A stretch of 64,000 nucleotides of DNA from Aegilops tauschii subsp. strangulata (lineage: Eukaryota > Streptophyta > Magnoliopsida > Poales > Poaceae). Location: contig NC_053040.3 in the NCBI RefSeq assembly GCF_002575655.3, forward strand, positions 460,894,780-460,958,779. Reading direction: 5' to 3'. Within the stretch, counting starts at the first letter, position 1; each line of letters begins with the position of its first letter. Position numbers and translations under genes: made by a program. Below, piece by piece: positions 45,004-56,238 of the stretch. Under the pieces are notes generated by a model, which worked only from the letters and a program-made list of their open reading frames with translations, searched no databases and was not told the DNA's origin.

Positions 45004-45418
45004 TTGAGGGTCCGCGTTGGAGATTTCCTTACCTTGCCAAGATTTCCAATTTATTAGAATTATACCATATGCATCCTCTTCCATTTAGTAAATTCATCGG
45101 TACATATCCGGCGAGACAGACATAGGGGCATGCCGCGCAACCATAATTTCTTGCATGCATTTCTCCCAATGAACACTCAGCGGGCACAAACAAAACGGAT
45201 CCCAAAACGGTCTCCAATTGCAGAAGTCGTACGCCTCTTGCAATGAGTGTGCCAGCGACTGGATTAACAACCACATCATTCCTATTCTCAGCGAAATCCC
45301 TGATCTACATCTCAAGATCACCACTACCTCACACGTCGCGAAAAACGGGTCGAGTAGTGGTAGGAGCACACTCTCGCACGGTCCTAACACTGGAGCATTA
45401 AATGTTGATTACACCTAA
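45004..45418. other. Upstream flank of the MATE locus; no supported gene
   Basis: Continuation of the retroposon target (to about 45085), then the second copy of the degenerate 85-bp repeat (45097-45185) and about 230 bp of unique sequence. Minus-strand frame 45390-45094 is open for 98 codons but matches nothing I recognise. Confidence 0.5.
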
Positions 45419-45619
45419 GAAAAATCCAAAATTAATTAATGTGTAGGATCTGCACCACGCATGTCTCCACCACCACGCGTTCCACACGCCGCAGCCACTA
45501 GACACAAATACAGGGTGAAGGCGGCTTGCCCGCCAATCTCCACATCGCTATCCCGTTGATCGCCACAGGCACCAACCCACCTCTTCTCCCCTCTTCGTGC
45601 GGCGCGCGCGCGGGCCGGC

Positions 45620-45901
45620 ATGACTTCGGCTCCTCTGCTGCTCGGTGGCTGCGAGCCCGCCGATGGCAAGGGCGGCGAAGGAGAGGCGAAGCCCTGCTCG
45701 CCGGCGTGGTTGCGCCGCCTGATCGACACGGAGGAGGCGTGGGCGCAGCTGCAGTTCGCGGTGCCGATGGTCCTCACCAACATGTCCTACTACGGCATCC
45801 CGCTGGTGTCCGTCATGTTCTCCGGCCACCTCGGCGACGTCCACCTCGCCGGCTCAACGCTCGGCAACTCCTGGGCCACCGTCACCGGCTACGCCTTCGT
45901 G
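45620..45901 (+). CDS. MATE/DETOXIFICATION transporter: alternative first exon 1a
   Basis: Ninety-four codons starting with ATG at 45620 and ending at a clean donor (GTG|GTACGT at 45901/45902), phase 0. Encodes the cytosolic N-terminus, a conserved [18 protein letters not shown] helix lead-in, and the first membrane span. It differs from exon 1b by one residue (Ser for Ala) in the last 65 residues; the extreme N-termini differ more. No second set of downstream exons exists here, so it either splices over about 5.65 kb to exon 2 at 51556 (485-residue product) or is an orphan exon. The open frame and conserved donor suggest constraint or recency. Confidence 0.75.
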
Positions 45902-46464
45902 GTACGTACTACTGCATGCTGCTAGTGCTACCACACGTCCACACACTCTTGATTCGTCCAAGTTCGATCATTAGATGGCGCATTAATCACACCGGCCCCT
46001 TCAGACGCTGTGTGATCGCGTATCATTCGCCTTGGCAGTGCGAGAGCGACGCGTTTGCCATATGCAAGTTACCTGAAAATACATATCGGTCAGCCGATTT
46101 CAAAACCTCCTAGGCGAGAACAGGGACGTCGCGATGGACAGCAGCGAGCGCGCGGGGTCAACCCGTGAATGACACGGAGTTGGAGATCGACGATGCGGCA
46201 GCGTGTGGAGTCCGAGGCTTAACCGTTGGGGCGGTGGGTGTGGTGGACTGCCGGCGCCAGAAAAGAAGGATGGTGGAGCGACGAGGGAGGGCGGCTTTGG
46301 TAGAGGGAAGGCCGGGGCGAAGCACCGTCGGCCGTTGGCAGGTGGCATGCAGCAGGCGATTTGGTGGGCGCTGCATCAGAGATCGGACCGGTGTGGAACG
46401 AGGGCTAGAAGAGGAAGATGACACGGAGCCGTTGGATGGATATCAGACGTCCACATGAAATCCA

Positions 46465-46490
46465 CTACTCCCTCAGATTGAAGGGAGTAG
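46465..46490. mobile_element. Minimal Stowaway-like MITE remnant
   Basis: CTACTCCCT (46465-46473) and AGGGAGTAG (46482-46490) form a 9-bp inverted repeat around 8 bases. The CTCCCT termini with flanking TA resemble Stowaway ends, with the interior almost fully deleted. Confidence 0.45.
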
Positions 46491-46785
46491 CACTGAATTG
46501 TTTTTTAGGCGGAGAGGGAGAGAGAGAGAGAAGAGCGTAGTTAAACGTGGCACTAGAGCCCTAGTTGGAATGATCAGATAAGATATTACCAATGATGAGA
46601 TAAGATATTACTAATATGAATTTAATGGAATACGTGCAGTACCATATCAGTAACCAGGTATAAGGATATTACTAGCTGGAGTACGTTGAGTACACCAGAT
46701 ATATGAATATACGCGTGAGAACACACATGTGATGCCGACCTTTTCTTTGTTTTCTTCCTGGAAGAGGAGGCGGTGTTCGCATGAA

Positions 46786-48480
46786 CCGACACATGTCATT
46801 CTTGTTCTGGAAGCGCATGCCTGGAGAGCACGACCACGAGGCCGGGTCCTCCTCAGGATGCCGCCGCGTGACGACCTTTGCCTTGACCCCGCGGAATGAT
46901 GTGAACATTGTTTAAGAATTCACCCGATTAATCAGTTAATGTGTCAGTTAATCGCTATTCATGGCGTGGCCGAATCGAATAGCATCTACTCGTTGCGTTA
47001 ACTTGTCAGGCCGATTAATTGGCCAGTTAGACCGATTAATCAGTTGTCAGGTCGATTAATCTCTACTGGCCCATTAACGGGTGGGCAAACAAAACCCACA
47101 TTTTTGTACCGTAACCCCCTTCCAACCCTGTCTAGCTCCTTAATAGCTAGGATTAATAATTTTACCTTCTCTATGATTTCCATATGTGTACGGCAACATG
47201 TTTTGGCATACTACATAGTTGGGAGCATGAGAGTATGATATAATATATAAAAAAATCAAGATATATATTGGCAAGTTCCTATTCAATCTACCGATTAATG
47301 GTCGATTGATTAATCCAGTTAATAAGCCGATTCATCGATTAGTCGCTACTCCTAAACCGATCGAGCAGCTACCCGTTAACGATTTCTTGAACATTAGCTG
47401 TGACGCCGGCGCTCGACCGCATCTACGCGCCTGTCCACCAACGCCGGCACTATTGGGAGAATGCCATCCCGGTGCCCCAGCCAGATGTCAATCTGTCGCA
47501 CGGCTAGCATTTGAACCCGGATATGGTCCCAGTGTTGCTGGTGCCGGCCACAAGTTGCGCGCAGGAGGCGGAGATCCATGTCGTTGTGCTCAGCTCCTGA
47601 CCGATCACCGGGACGACCAGGCGTCCGCAATGGAGTTCACGCACTAGGTCATGTTGTTCAACGACAAGCACAACGAGCGCCGCTGGTTGTGCTTCGAGGG
47701 TGGGCCTCGTGCAATGCGCGCACGCTCTAGCACCACAGCTGGTGATGGAGGAGGATGACGAGGAGGTTGTAGAGTCCTATAGGAGACCGTCGAAGCCTTC
47801 GAGCTCTAGGAGCTCGCCAGGTGGCCTGGCCTGTGGCTGGCACTGGCCGAATCGGCCGGAGTGCAGGTCGTCATGCCCCCATCCGCGCCCGCATCTGAGC
47901 CCGAGCAGCAGTGGTGAACACTGGTGGGGCAATCGTGGTTGTGGACATCAATGTTCCCGTGCACGTCCGAGCTTGTGCCATGCACCCTATGTGGGTGGGC
48001 GTGGACGAGCGGCAGCCGACGCGACAGTAGTAGGAGGCGCCCGCTGCATCACTGCACGCGTCGACACCGGCGGTAGTACCGTGGCCGTATCCATAGCCAG
48101 CGCCGGTCTACATTGACCTCACCGACGAGGATAACGGTGACGGCGTGACAGCGACTAGACCTAGACTTTATTTATGTTTTTAATTAATATTTTGACGTTT
48201 AATTAATGGACGAACAGACTTTTGGCAGCACTTTATATATGTTTTTATTTTCTATAAAATCCGGTCGCAATCTGAAATGCGTCACTATGGGCCGACGAAC
48301 ACTGTATTGAGTTGCCCTAACCAACTCAGATTTTCTTTCCTGTTGTTGCTGCGTTCCCGTGTAGCGCTTATAATTCGCCACCAGCGTTGGAGTTCAACAC
48401 TCTACGAACAAGCGTATGTGCGTTGGAGATGGCCACCGTACTGTAACTTACCAGAGGAAGGCACGAACTCAACCTAGCAT
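46786..48480. other. Spacer between the duplicated exon 1 copies; no supported gene
   Basis: Left part (46916-47345) has at least five copies of CGATTAAT or close variants within 430 bp, reminiscent of subterminal repeats of DNA transposons. Middle (47390-48120) is GC-rich with short broken frames on both strands. The right part is AT-rich (48160-48260), then unique sequence. No terminal inverted repeats or target duplication identified. Confidence 0.4.
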
Positions 48481-50025
48481 AAAAAAATACAAAATCAATG
48501 TGTAGTAGTACGATGCCCGATCTTCTCCCGTTCTCCACGCCACCACCCGTTTCCCACGCCGCACAGAAAAACGGGGTCAACCTCCACATCGCTCGCTATC
48601 TTCTTGATCGCCATCGGCGGCGGCGGCGGCACCACACACCTCCCACAAAACTAACCCGAGCTTCTTCCTCTCCCCTCTCGTGCGGCGCGCTCGCGGGGCT
48701 GACATGTCCTCGGCGGCCCCGCTGCTCCAGCCCGCCGGCGGCAAGGGCGGCGAGGCGAAGAGGCCCTGCGGGTGCCCGCCGGCGTGGCTGCGCCGCCTGA
48801 TCGACACGGAGGAGGCGTGGGCGCAGCTGCAGTTCGCGGTGCCCATGGTCCTCACCAACATGTCCTACTACGGCATCCCGCTGGTGTCCGTCATGTTCTC
48901 CGGCCACCTCGGCGACGTCCACCTCGCCGGCGCCACGCTCGGCAACTCCTGGGCCACCGTCACCGGCTACGCCTTCGTGGTACGTACTACTGCATGCTGC
49001 TATTGCTACCGCACGCTCTTGATTTAATTTGTCCAAGTTCGGTTAGATCGCCTGCGTAGTTCTGCCAATGTTTTGAGATGGAGTACCGCGACGCGCTTGC
49101 CATATGCAAGCTGCCTGAAAAATGCATTTCGGTCAGCGCCGGGCCGGGTCAAGCCATGAATGACACGGAGTTGGAGACCGACGATGCGGCAGTGGCGTCA
49201 CCGGTGAGGGGACGCCGAGGCTTAACCGTTGGGTGTGTGGAGTGGACTGCCGGCGCCAGAAAAGGAGGCCGGTGGAGGGACGAGGGAGGGGACGAAGCAC
49301 CGCCGGCCGTTGGTGGCAGCAGCCAGCAGGCGGTTTGGTGGGCGCTGCAGATCGACCGGTGGAAAGAAGGCTAGAGGAGGAAGATGGCACGGAGCCGCTG
49401 GATGAATATCGGATGTCCACGCGAAATCAAGTTGGTGTTTGGTTTCAGGGACTTTTTTATGTTAGGACTAAAAAAAGTCCCTAGCAAACCAAATAGAGGG
49501 GAATTTTTTTAAGACTTTTTGCTAAAAGTCCTTAGAAGCACCTCCTTGAAAGTCTTTTTCAAAAAATCCTAGGGACTAGAAAAAGTCCTAGAATTAGAGA
49601 ACCAAACATCATCCAACTTGCACCGAATTTTTAGGCGGAGAGAGTGAAGAGAGTGGACTTAATGAGGGGACATCTTTATATATATATATGTTTACTAGTT
49701 ATATCGTGGCACTAGCCCTTAGCCGGAGCGATCAGATCATATGAGATAGTATTATCAACGCTCGTGCTAGACGGCGTGTGTTGACCTTACGTACGGCATG
49801 TACCATATCATTTTAGCTCCACGCTCGCATTCCATTGATCTCATATTACGAGCAAGGAGCGATAAAGATATAGTAATACTAGTACAATTTTCTTGCTCAG
49901 GAAATGAAACAATCGATAGGCCATCATCTCTCCAAGTCTCAATCCACACAACCCAAAACCAGAAAACGCACATGATGCCAACGTTTTCTTCTTGGCCCAG
50001 GAGGCGCTAGCTATTCGCAGAAACT
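48481..50025 (+). repeat. Tandem duplication of MATE promoter, exon 1 and start of intron 1: copy 2
   Basis: Partner of 45419-46785. It is longer because a MITE (49429-49619) inserted at the point where copy 1 has the Stowaway remnant. Confidence 0.8.
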
Positions 50026-53000
50026 GTAGCTGTCGCATTGAAATCGTGTAGCTCAGCTGCCAACAAGAAACTGACACGGGAGTTACGTCGTTTGCGTGGC
50101 CCGCAGAGGCAGAGTTATAGATAGCCTATAGCTGCCGGGCATGGACTGAATTCCGTGGGAGCCGATCGACGACGTGTCTGCATGACTGCTGTGGCTGGTC
50201 CTCACGTACGACACCCGGTCCGGGCTGCATGAATGCGTGCATGGTCGACGTGTATGCACTGGAGGATATACTGCTACCAGATCGAGGTCAAATAAATTCT
50301 GAAAAGTGGTAAACATATATATACAGGGGAGGCCAAGTCTTGAGCTAGTAGGAAGGAAGAGGTCGTCTCGATCTGGTACAAGCAGGAATATCTCCAGGGA
50401 GAATGGTAACGGTGTTCTCAAGTAATCAGTCAAGTCACGAGTCTTACGACTCACGAGTCTCGATCCACCCATCCTTCTTGCGCTTGATGCGCTTAACCAC
50501 TACTTTGTCTAGTAATTCGATGCCGTGCTGCAAGTAAAATAACCGATCAACTCCTGCTGGGTGACATGGTCAATGACGTAAATCAGCCAAGTCTCTCCGG
50601 GGTTGGGCTCCAGGACTTTTCAGTACATGTGTGGCCACGAGTCCACCGAATCATTGCCGCCGCGTCTACACCGATAGCGTGTGTGTGTGTGTGTGTGTTT
50701 TGCGGTAAATAATGTGGGTTTCTTGACCAGCAATAAAAAAGTGGTTTTCTAAACATGTTCTCTAGAAATAAGAGTGCATGTCCGTCGCTCGAAGGTGAGA
50801 TATATGAAACAAAAGCCTACTATATCGTGGTAATGTGAATTTCATGTGTTTAGCCCCGGTACGCTACGCTGGTTGACCAATCCTCTGCTTCTTTTCTAAC
50901 CTTAGCAACATAAGTGGCATTTAAGAACGACAGCGGAAGACATACACATTTCTTTCATTCCATATCTTTTTTTTTTCTTTTTTGCGGGGGCTTTCACTCC
51001 ATATCTCCCATGGGACGAACATGACAAGGGTGGTCATGGCTGCCTGATCGGTGAGAGTGACTGCGAACCACCACTTTGAGACCGAGTTGTAGTTGGCCCG
51101 ATTCTCAATAATCAAAACATTGCAAGTTGTGTGTTTTATTCCTACCCCGTGTTCTTGAATGTTAAAACTAATTTGTTCAAGAAGCATGCATGGACTACTT
51201 ACTTACTCTTTAAGCATTCATACTGGAATTTTAGTCGGCTGCACGCTCATATATGTTTGCTAACATTAGTGATCATTTACCTACTCAATTAGCTTTTGTG
51301 GAGAAGGTAGATACATGTTAGACTTGACGGTGAAAAAGCTGCGCAAGCCTGCATATGTGAATAGAGAAAAACTTGTAGTAAAACACAGTGAACGAAGGTG
51401 GCTTATATATACATGAAAATGAAATTCAGTTGACTTAATAGATAGTCCCAATAAGTTCATAACTTGTTCTGCAGTTGAACATTGTCGCATTGCATCGTAA
51501 CTTTAGTATTAATCCAACGGAGTAACTAATATGCAAAAAATGTTGAACATTTCAGACCGGTATGAGCGGCGCCCTGGAGACGCTATGCGGGCAGGCCTAC
51601 GGCGCCCGACTATACCGCATGCTAGGACTGTACCTACAGTCGTCGCTCATCATGTCGGCCGTGGTGTCCATGGTCATCGCTGTCCTGTGGCTGTTCACGG
51701 AGCCGCTGCTTCTGTGCCTGCGTCAAGAACCTGAGGTGTCCCGCGCCGCCGCGGTGTTCATTCGGTACCAGATCCCCGGTCTGTTCGCCTTCTCCTTCCT
51801 GCAGTGCCTTATACGGTACTTGCAAACGCAATCCATCGTCCTGCCGCTCGTCATCTGCTCCATGGTGCCATTCCTGCTCCACATCGTGCTGAACCACCTG
51901 CTGGTGAACGTGCTCGGCTATGGCCTCATCGGCGCGTCTGCCGCCATCTCCATCACCTTATGGTTCTCCTGCCTGATGCTGCTTGGGTACGTGATGCGGT
52001 CCAAGGAGTTTAGCGAGACGTGGAAGGGTTTCTCCACCGACGCGTTCAACTACGTGATGCCGACGATCAAGCTCGCTACGCCCTCCGCCATCATGGTTTG
52101 GTCAGTATACATACACATTACCTCCGTTCCAAATTGCTTGTCTTAGATTTGTCTAGATATGGATGTATTGCTTCCCATTATTGATTTTGAGTTTGTTGGG
52201 TGCATGCAGCTTGGAGTACTGGGCGTTTGAGCTTCTGGTTCTTATCGCTGGCTTGCTACCGAATTCCACAGTGAGCACGTCACTGATCGCCATGTGGTAC
52301 GTTCATTCTTCTTCAAACTGTCCGTCCCATGGAGCTTCAGAAGCATTATATTGTTCCATCATGTTGACTTCTTCAACTTGTAAATGCAGCTCGAGCACGG
52401 AGGCGATTGCCTACATGATCACCTACGGATTCAGTGCCGCTGTAAGGTATGTACGAGTACGAGCTCAACTTCTTTCTTTGTTGCTGTAAGCACAACGACC
52501 TGTTGTTTCATTGTTTGCACATTTTGCAGCACCCGGGTGTCGAATGAGATAGGAGCCGGGAACGTGGATATGGCGAAGAATGCGGTCGCGGTGACGCTCA
52601 AACTGTCAGTGTTCCTCGCCTTCTCCTTCATCCTGCTGCTGGGCTTAGGCCATGGCCTTTGGGCGAGACTCTTCAGCGGGAGCGAGGTGATTGTGGCAGA
52701 ATTCACGGCCATCACCCCTCTGCTGATGATCTCCATCGTGCTCGACTCCGCGCAGGGCGTACTGTCAGGTGAGAAAGATCCGTCCGCTAGCTAAACCAAT
52801 CTTCAAGAATCACCTACCTTCACTGAACAGATGTTTCATATCACGTATACGTAATCATAGACTGGAACGCCGCTGCTAGTGCTAAACATTTCCGCAAATT
52901 GACGAATAAATTGGCGTACGTGTGACAGGGGTGGCGAGGGGCTGCGGATGGCAGCACCTGGCGGCGATGACGAACCTTGTGGCGTTCTACTTCATCGGCA

Positions 53001-53306
53001 TGCCGTTGGCCATGCTCTTTGCCTTCAAGCTCAATTTCTACACCACGGTAATTACCCTATTGAGATATCTCACCCTTGCCACTGCGGAATGTGGATAGCA
53101 AGCAGCTCGAACTCCATTCTTTCTAAAATATATTTAATGAGCTGGAGCACTCAACAGACCATGTACTTTGTTTACAGGGTTTATGGTCGGGTCTGATCTG
53201 CGGGCTGACTTGCCAGACCAGCACGCTGGTGGTGATCACCGCCCGCACGAAATGGTCCAAGATCGTGGATGCGATGCAGCAAGAGAAGGCCAACTACATC
53301 GCTTGA
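48704..53306 (+). CDS. MATE/DETOXIFICATION family efflux transporter (model with exon 1b)
   Basis: Exons: 48704-48979, 51556-52100, 52210-52296, 52390-52446, 52530-52768, 52929-53047, 53178-53306 (TGA at 53304). All introns have GT...AG ends and phases join without a break, giving 483 residues, normal for plant MATE proteins. Start is ATG at 48704; an upstream in-frame ATG at 48680 is less likely. Recognisable family stretches: exon 2 [15 protein letters not shown], exon 3 [20 protein letters not shown], exons 4-5 [12 protein letters not shown], exon 6 [13 protein letters not shown], exon 7 GLWSGLICG. About twelve membrane helices are expected. MATE proteins export organic cations, flavonoids or other metabolites using H+ or Na+ gradients at the plasma membrane or tonoplast; the substrate here is unknown. 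It resembles the DTX16-like plant group. No disabling change is seen. Confidence 0.93.
49429..49619. mobile_element. MITE with GTGTTTGGTT-type inverted ends
   Basis: Left end AAGTTGGTGTTTGGTT and right end AACCAAACATCATCCAACTT are imperfect inverted repeats. Inner parts are rich in GGGACTTTTT/AAAAAGTCCC motifs, giving a long self-complementary structure of about 190 bp. No coding capacity. Confidence 0.7.
50679..50698. repeat. Microsatellite (GT)10
   Basis: Ten uninterrupted GT units in intron 1. Confidence 0.95.
52120..52169. mobile_element. Stowaway MITE fragment inside MATE intron 2
   Basis: ACCTCCGTTCCAAATTGC followed by TTGTCTTAGATTTGTCTAG and GATGTAT resembles the common grass Stowaway left end. 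It makes up nearly half of the 109-bp intron 2. The right terminus is absent. Confidence 0.6.
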
Positions 53307-53785
53307 TCGATAAATATCGTTCATGGCTTGCACCTGTTGTAGGGGTTTTTGTGAGATGGAGAGGGCGTACGATGCTTGAACAGAAAGCTAGCTTTTTGAC
53401 CGTGTACTTTCAGGGGATATATGTCTCAGAAACAGAAAGATGTACCCTAAAAAAAAAAGAAAATGGATCCTGTAATGGCAATTAACCAGAGAGTGCAGGA
53501 GAAACGTACATACCGGGACGTGGATGTCCCATCCTCCCAACCGAACCCATGGATGTTCATATTTTCAAGGACGCAAATATATCGTGGCCGTTTCTAACCG
53601 GAAGCCTCGCATCAGGGGTGCCCCAGATGGGCCGGCCCAGCCGCGTGGGAGGCCACGGCCTATTTTTTTTCTGTTTTCTGTTCCCTTTTTTGCTTTATTT
53701 TTTTAATTTTCTTTATATGTTAAAATATTATATATCTATATATATATATATAATGCAAAAAACACTCTTCAAAAACAAATATGAA
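53307..53785 (+). other. MATE 3' flank; no gene
   Basis: Probable 3' untranslated sequence followed from about 53600 by a repeat-like segment (GGGCCGGCCCAGCCGCGTGG, T-rich tract, TA-repeat at 53729-53751). No canonical AATAAA stands out. Confidence 0.5.
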
Positions 53786-54058
53786 AAATGTTGAATAGGT
53801 ATAAAAAATATTGATCAAGAATTTAAAAAATGTTGAACAAGTATTAAAAATGTTGAAAAAGTATTTAAAAAATATTGAATAAGTATAAAAAATGTTGAAT
53901 GAGTATATGCAAATGTTGAACAAGTATTTGAAAATGTTGAACAAGTATTAAAAGTATTGAACAAGTATTTGAAAAATGTTGAACGGGTATTTGAAAAATA
54001 TTGAATAAGCGTTCGGACAATGTTGAACGTGTATAAAAAAATGTTGATCACTTATTAA
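53786..54058. repeat. Degenerate tandem repeat, about 20-22-bp unit
   Basis: About 13 diverged units around TGTTGAACAAGTATTTAAAA. Open frames on the minus strand (repeating Phe-Asn-Ile) come from this repeat, not a gene. Confidence 0.8.
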
Positions 54059-55776
54059 AAGTTTTTTTTAACATATACGAAAATGTAGAGTGAAAACGAA
54101 AACAAATATAAGAAAAAATAAAAGAAAAACAAAAAAGGAGAAGAAAAAAGAAAACCAAACAAAAAATGAGGAAGAGAAAAAGAAACCGGAGAAGGCATTT
54201 AAAAACCAAACAAAAAAAAAAGGAGAAAACGGAAAAGACCGGTGTTTTCCCTCAAGTAGTTCGCATGTGCTATCTTAACGCGAACCCATCCCTAGCGTTC
54301 AACATCCTTGGGGAGCTCTTTTGCATCTCTATTTCTTCTCTTTTGTTATTATATATTCGCTAAATGGGCCGGCTCGTTACTGCAGAGGCTTCAGCGAGAG
54401 CAAACTATCGTTCTGCTTAAAGCGAGAAATAGCTCTCGCGGTTTCTAACCTCGTCAATACGCAGCTGTTAGCGTTGCAGCCCCGCGCGATAAGTTTTTTT
54501 TTCGAGGCAACCCCGCGCAATAAGTATCAAGCGCGAAACCGCAAATGCCACTTCTCGCCACTAGGGCGGTTGCTACTGGGCCAGCGCAATACTGTAGCTG
54601 CACGCCAGTTATTTCCTATGGTTTCTTATTAGTTTTTTCACTGTTTGGCATCAGTGTTCTTTGGGTTTTCTTCAGTTTCCTTTTTATTTTTTCTTCGGGT
54701 TTCTTTGTTTTCTTCTTTCTTTATAATTTTCTTTTTTCCAACACATGTGTAATTTCTTCAAATGCATTGTACATTTTTCATATACATCAGAAACTTTTTT
54801 ATACATGTTAAATTCAAATACATTATTTAATATATGTGTTAAATATTTTCAAATAAATGTTGAAAGTTTTTCTTGAATGATACAAAACATAATTGAGGCT
54901 ATGCAAACATTTCTTTACATTGTATAAAAAAATTAACATCGCAAATATATTTTTGAAATGCATGATTTTATTAAAACGCAACGTACATTTTTTTGAACGG
55001 TACTAAACAATATCTTGAATTGTATGAGTATTTTTTTTAATGTCACTCACATTTTTTTCAATGGTAATTTTTTTTCTAAAAGTTGGGCGAACATTGTTTT
55101 ACACTACATGGATATTTTTGAAATGTGCAATGAACATTTTTAAAAAGTAACTATTTTACATAATATATGATTTTTTTTCAATATAAACAAAGTAAAAAAA
55201 GACATGTGTGAAGTCAACACGACGGAACCATGTGGCTACTGGGCTGGCCACTTTCGGTTCCTGTAGGTGAACTCGGTTTCCGTCTCGCTAAAGTAGACTT
55301 CTTGCTTGAATGGAATTATTTTATTCTTTTAGCTGGAGTTGGTGGAACCTTAGGTGGTTCTCGGAAGAAGTCAATAAGATATCAGAAAAAAATAATCTAA
55401 AGTCGGAATTTAAAGGAACGTATAAGCCAATGCTTCCATAGATTTGATCGTGGTTTAGTTACAATTATAAAATCCACACGTATTCATTTGTCATTTGGGA
55501 TAATTTCCCATATAAAGAAATAAAAAGACTCGAAGAAAGGATGGGGGATGTTTCCCATGTAAAAGAAAGTGGTGAATGATACCATAACAATGTGTATCAG
55601 ACTGCTTGTTTTCTTGTGGTTGGACAGAAAGACTTGCTCACGGATAACATCCCACGTATCTAGGGAAGCAGGCCCGTGCATCGTCATGGGCTCTCACACT
55701 AGTAGGATGTTTCTCCTTCCGATTTCTTGCTTTCCCAATTAACATAATGTAAAAAAAAAGTTACTACAATTATACC
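54059..55776. other. AT-rich and low-complexity DNA; no gene
   Basis: A-rich block (54090-54235), a CTACTGGGCC/GGGCCGGC-bearing middle (54360-54600), T-rich block (54620-55200). It probably belongs to unclassified DNA-transposon debris. Frames rich in Lys or Phe are compositional. Confidence 0.5.
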
Positions 55777-56238
55777 ATGGCAAAAACAATAATCCAAAGT
55801 AGCTGCTTAAAGAAAGACCTTCCTATTCCTCCAGAATGTCCAAGCTACACATATGCCATGGATGTGTCCATGGAGACACGACAATTGTCCGGGGAGGACT
55901 GGCATTTTGCGTTAGCTTCTGAAGATGAAGCTGCTAGGTTTGGCGCCCCTCGAGAGGACAATTGCGAGGAAGCGTTCAAGGGTGTTGGGGTTTTAAGGAG
56001 GGTGTTAGATGGACATGTTTCTTACACTCGCATGCTAGTCACCGGAGAAACAAAACCTTCATCTGTTCTCTCAAGATTAATGGCTCACTTACATCCAATC
56101 ATGACGAGAGGGCTACAACGGTGTATTCCTTCATCTTTGATATGTTGGGTTCATCACCAAATTACCTCCAAGTCCCCATTTTCGACCTACATCATCTTGA
56201 GGTGGGAATATCGGAGGAGCACGAGGTGTGTAATGTGG
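55777..56238 (+). pseudogene. LINE (L1-type) ORF2 fragment
   Basis: The linker between endonuclease and RT of plant L1 elements is recognisable in two frames: a CFLHSHASHRRNKTFI-like stretch (the usual FFH..AS.RR..N..I pattern), then NHDERATTVYSFIFDMLGSS and a DLHHLEVGISEEHEV stretch matching the region before RT. At least one frameshift lies near 55960-56050. Both ends are truncated; the right end abuts the Copia fragment at about 56239. Confidence 0.65.

Larger units (their letters stand above)
45419..46785 (+). repeat. Tandem duplication of MATE promoter, exon 1 and start of intron 1: copy 1
   Basis: Aligns with 48481-50025 through upstream sequence (ACGCCGCA, CTCCACATCGCT), exon 1, and a long intronic stretch (GAATGACACGGAGTTGGAGA, TTTGGTGGGCGCTGCA). 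Copies differ by indels outside the exon. Confidence 0.8.
48980..51555 (+). other. MATE intron 1 (from exon 1b)
   Basis: 2576 bp, donor GTACGT, acceptor TTTCAG. Holds the duplicated intron start, a MITE, and (GT)10 at 50679-50698. The remainder shows no gene. From exon 1a the intron would be 45902-51555. Confidence 0.85.

Noticed and set aside
45094..45390. Minus-strand 98-codon frame upstream of the MATE gene
   Set aside because: No recognised motif, and part of it falls in the degenerate repeat shared with 43480-43566.
45620..45901. A second complete MATE gene starting at exon 1a
   Set aside because: No second set of downstream exons is found between 45902 and 48703 or elsewhere in the window.
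53720..54051. Minus-strand frames repeating Phe-Asn-Ile-Phe
   Set aside because: Translation of the degenerate 21-bp tandem repeat; no sign of a gene.
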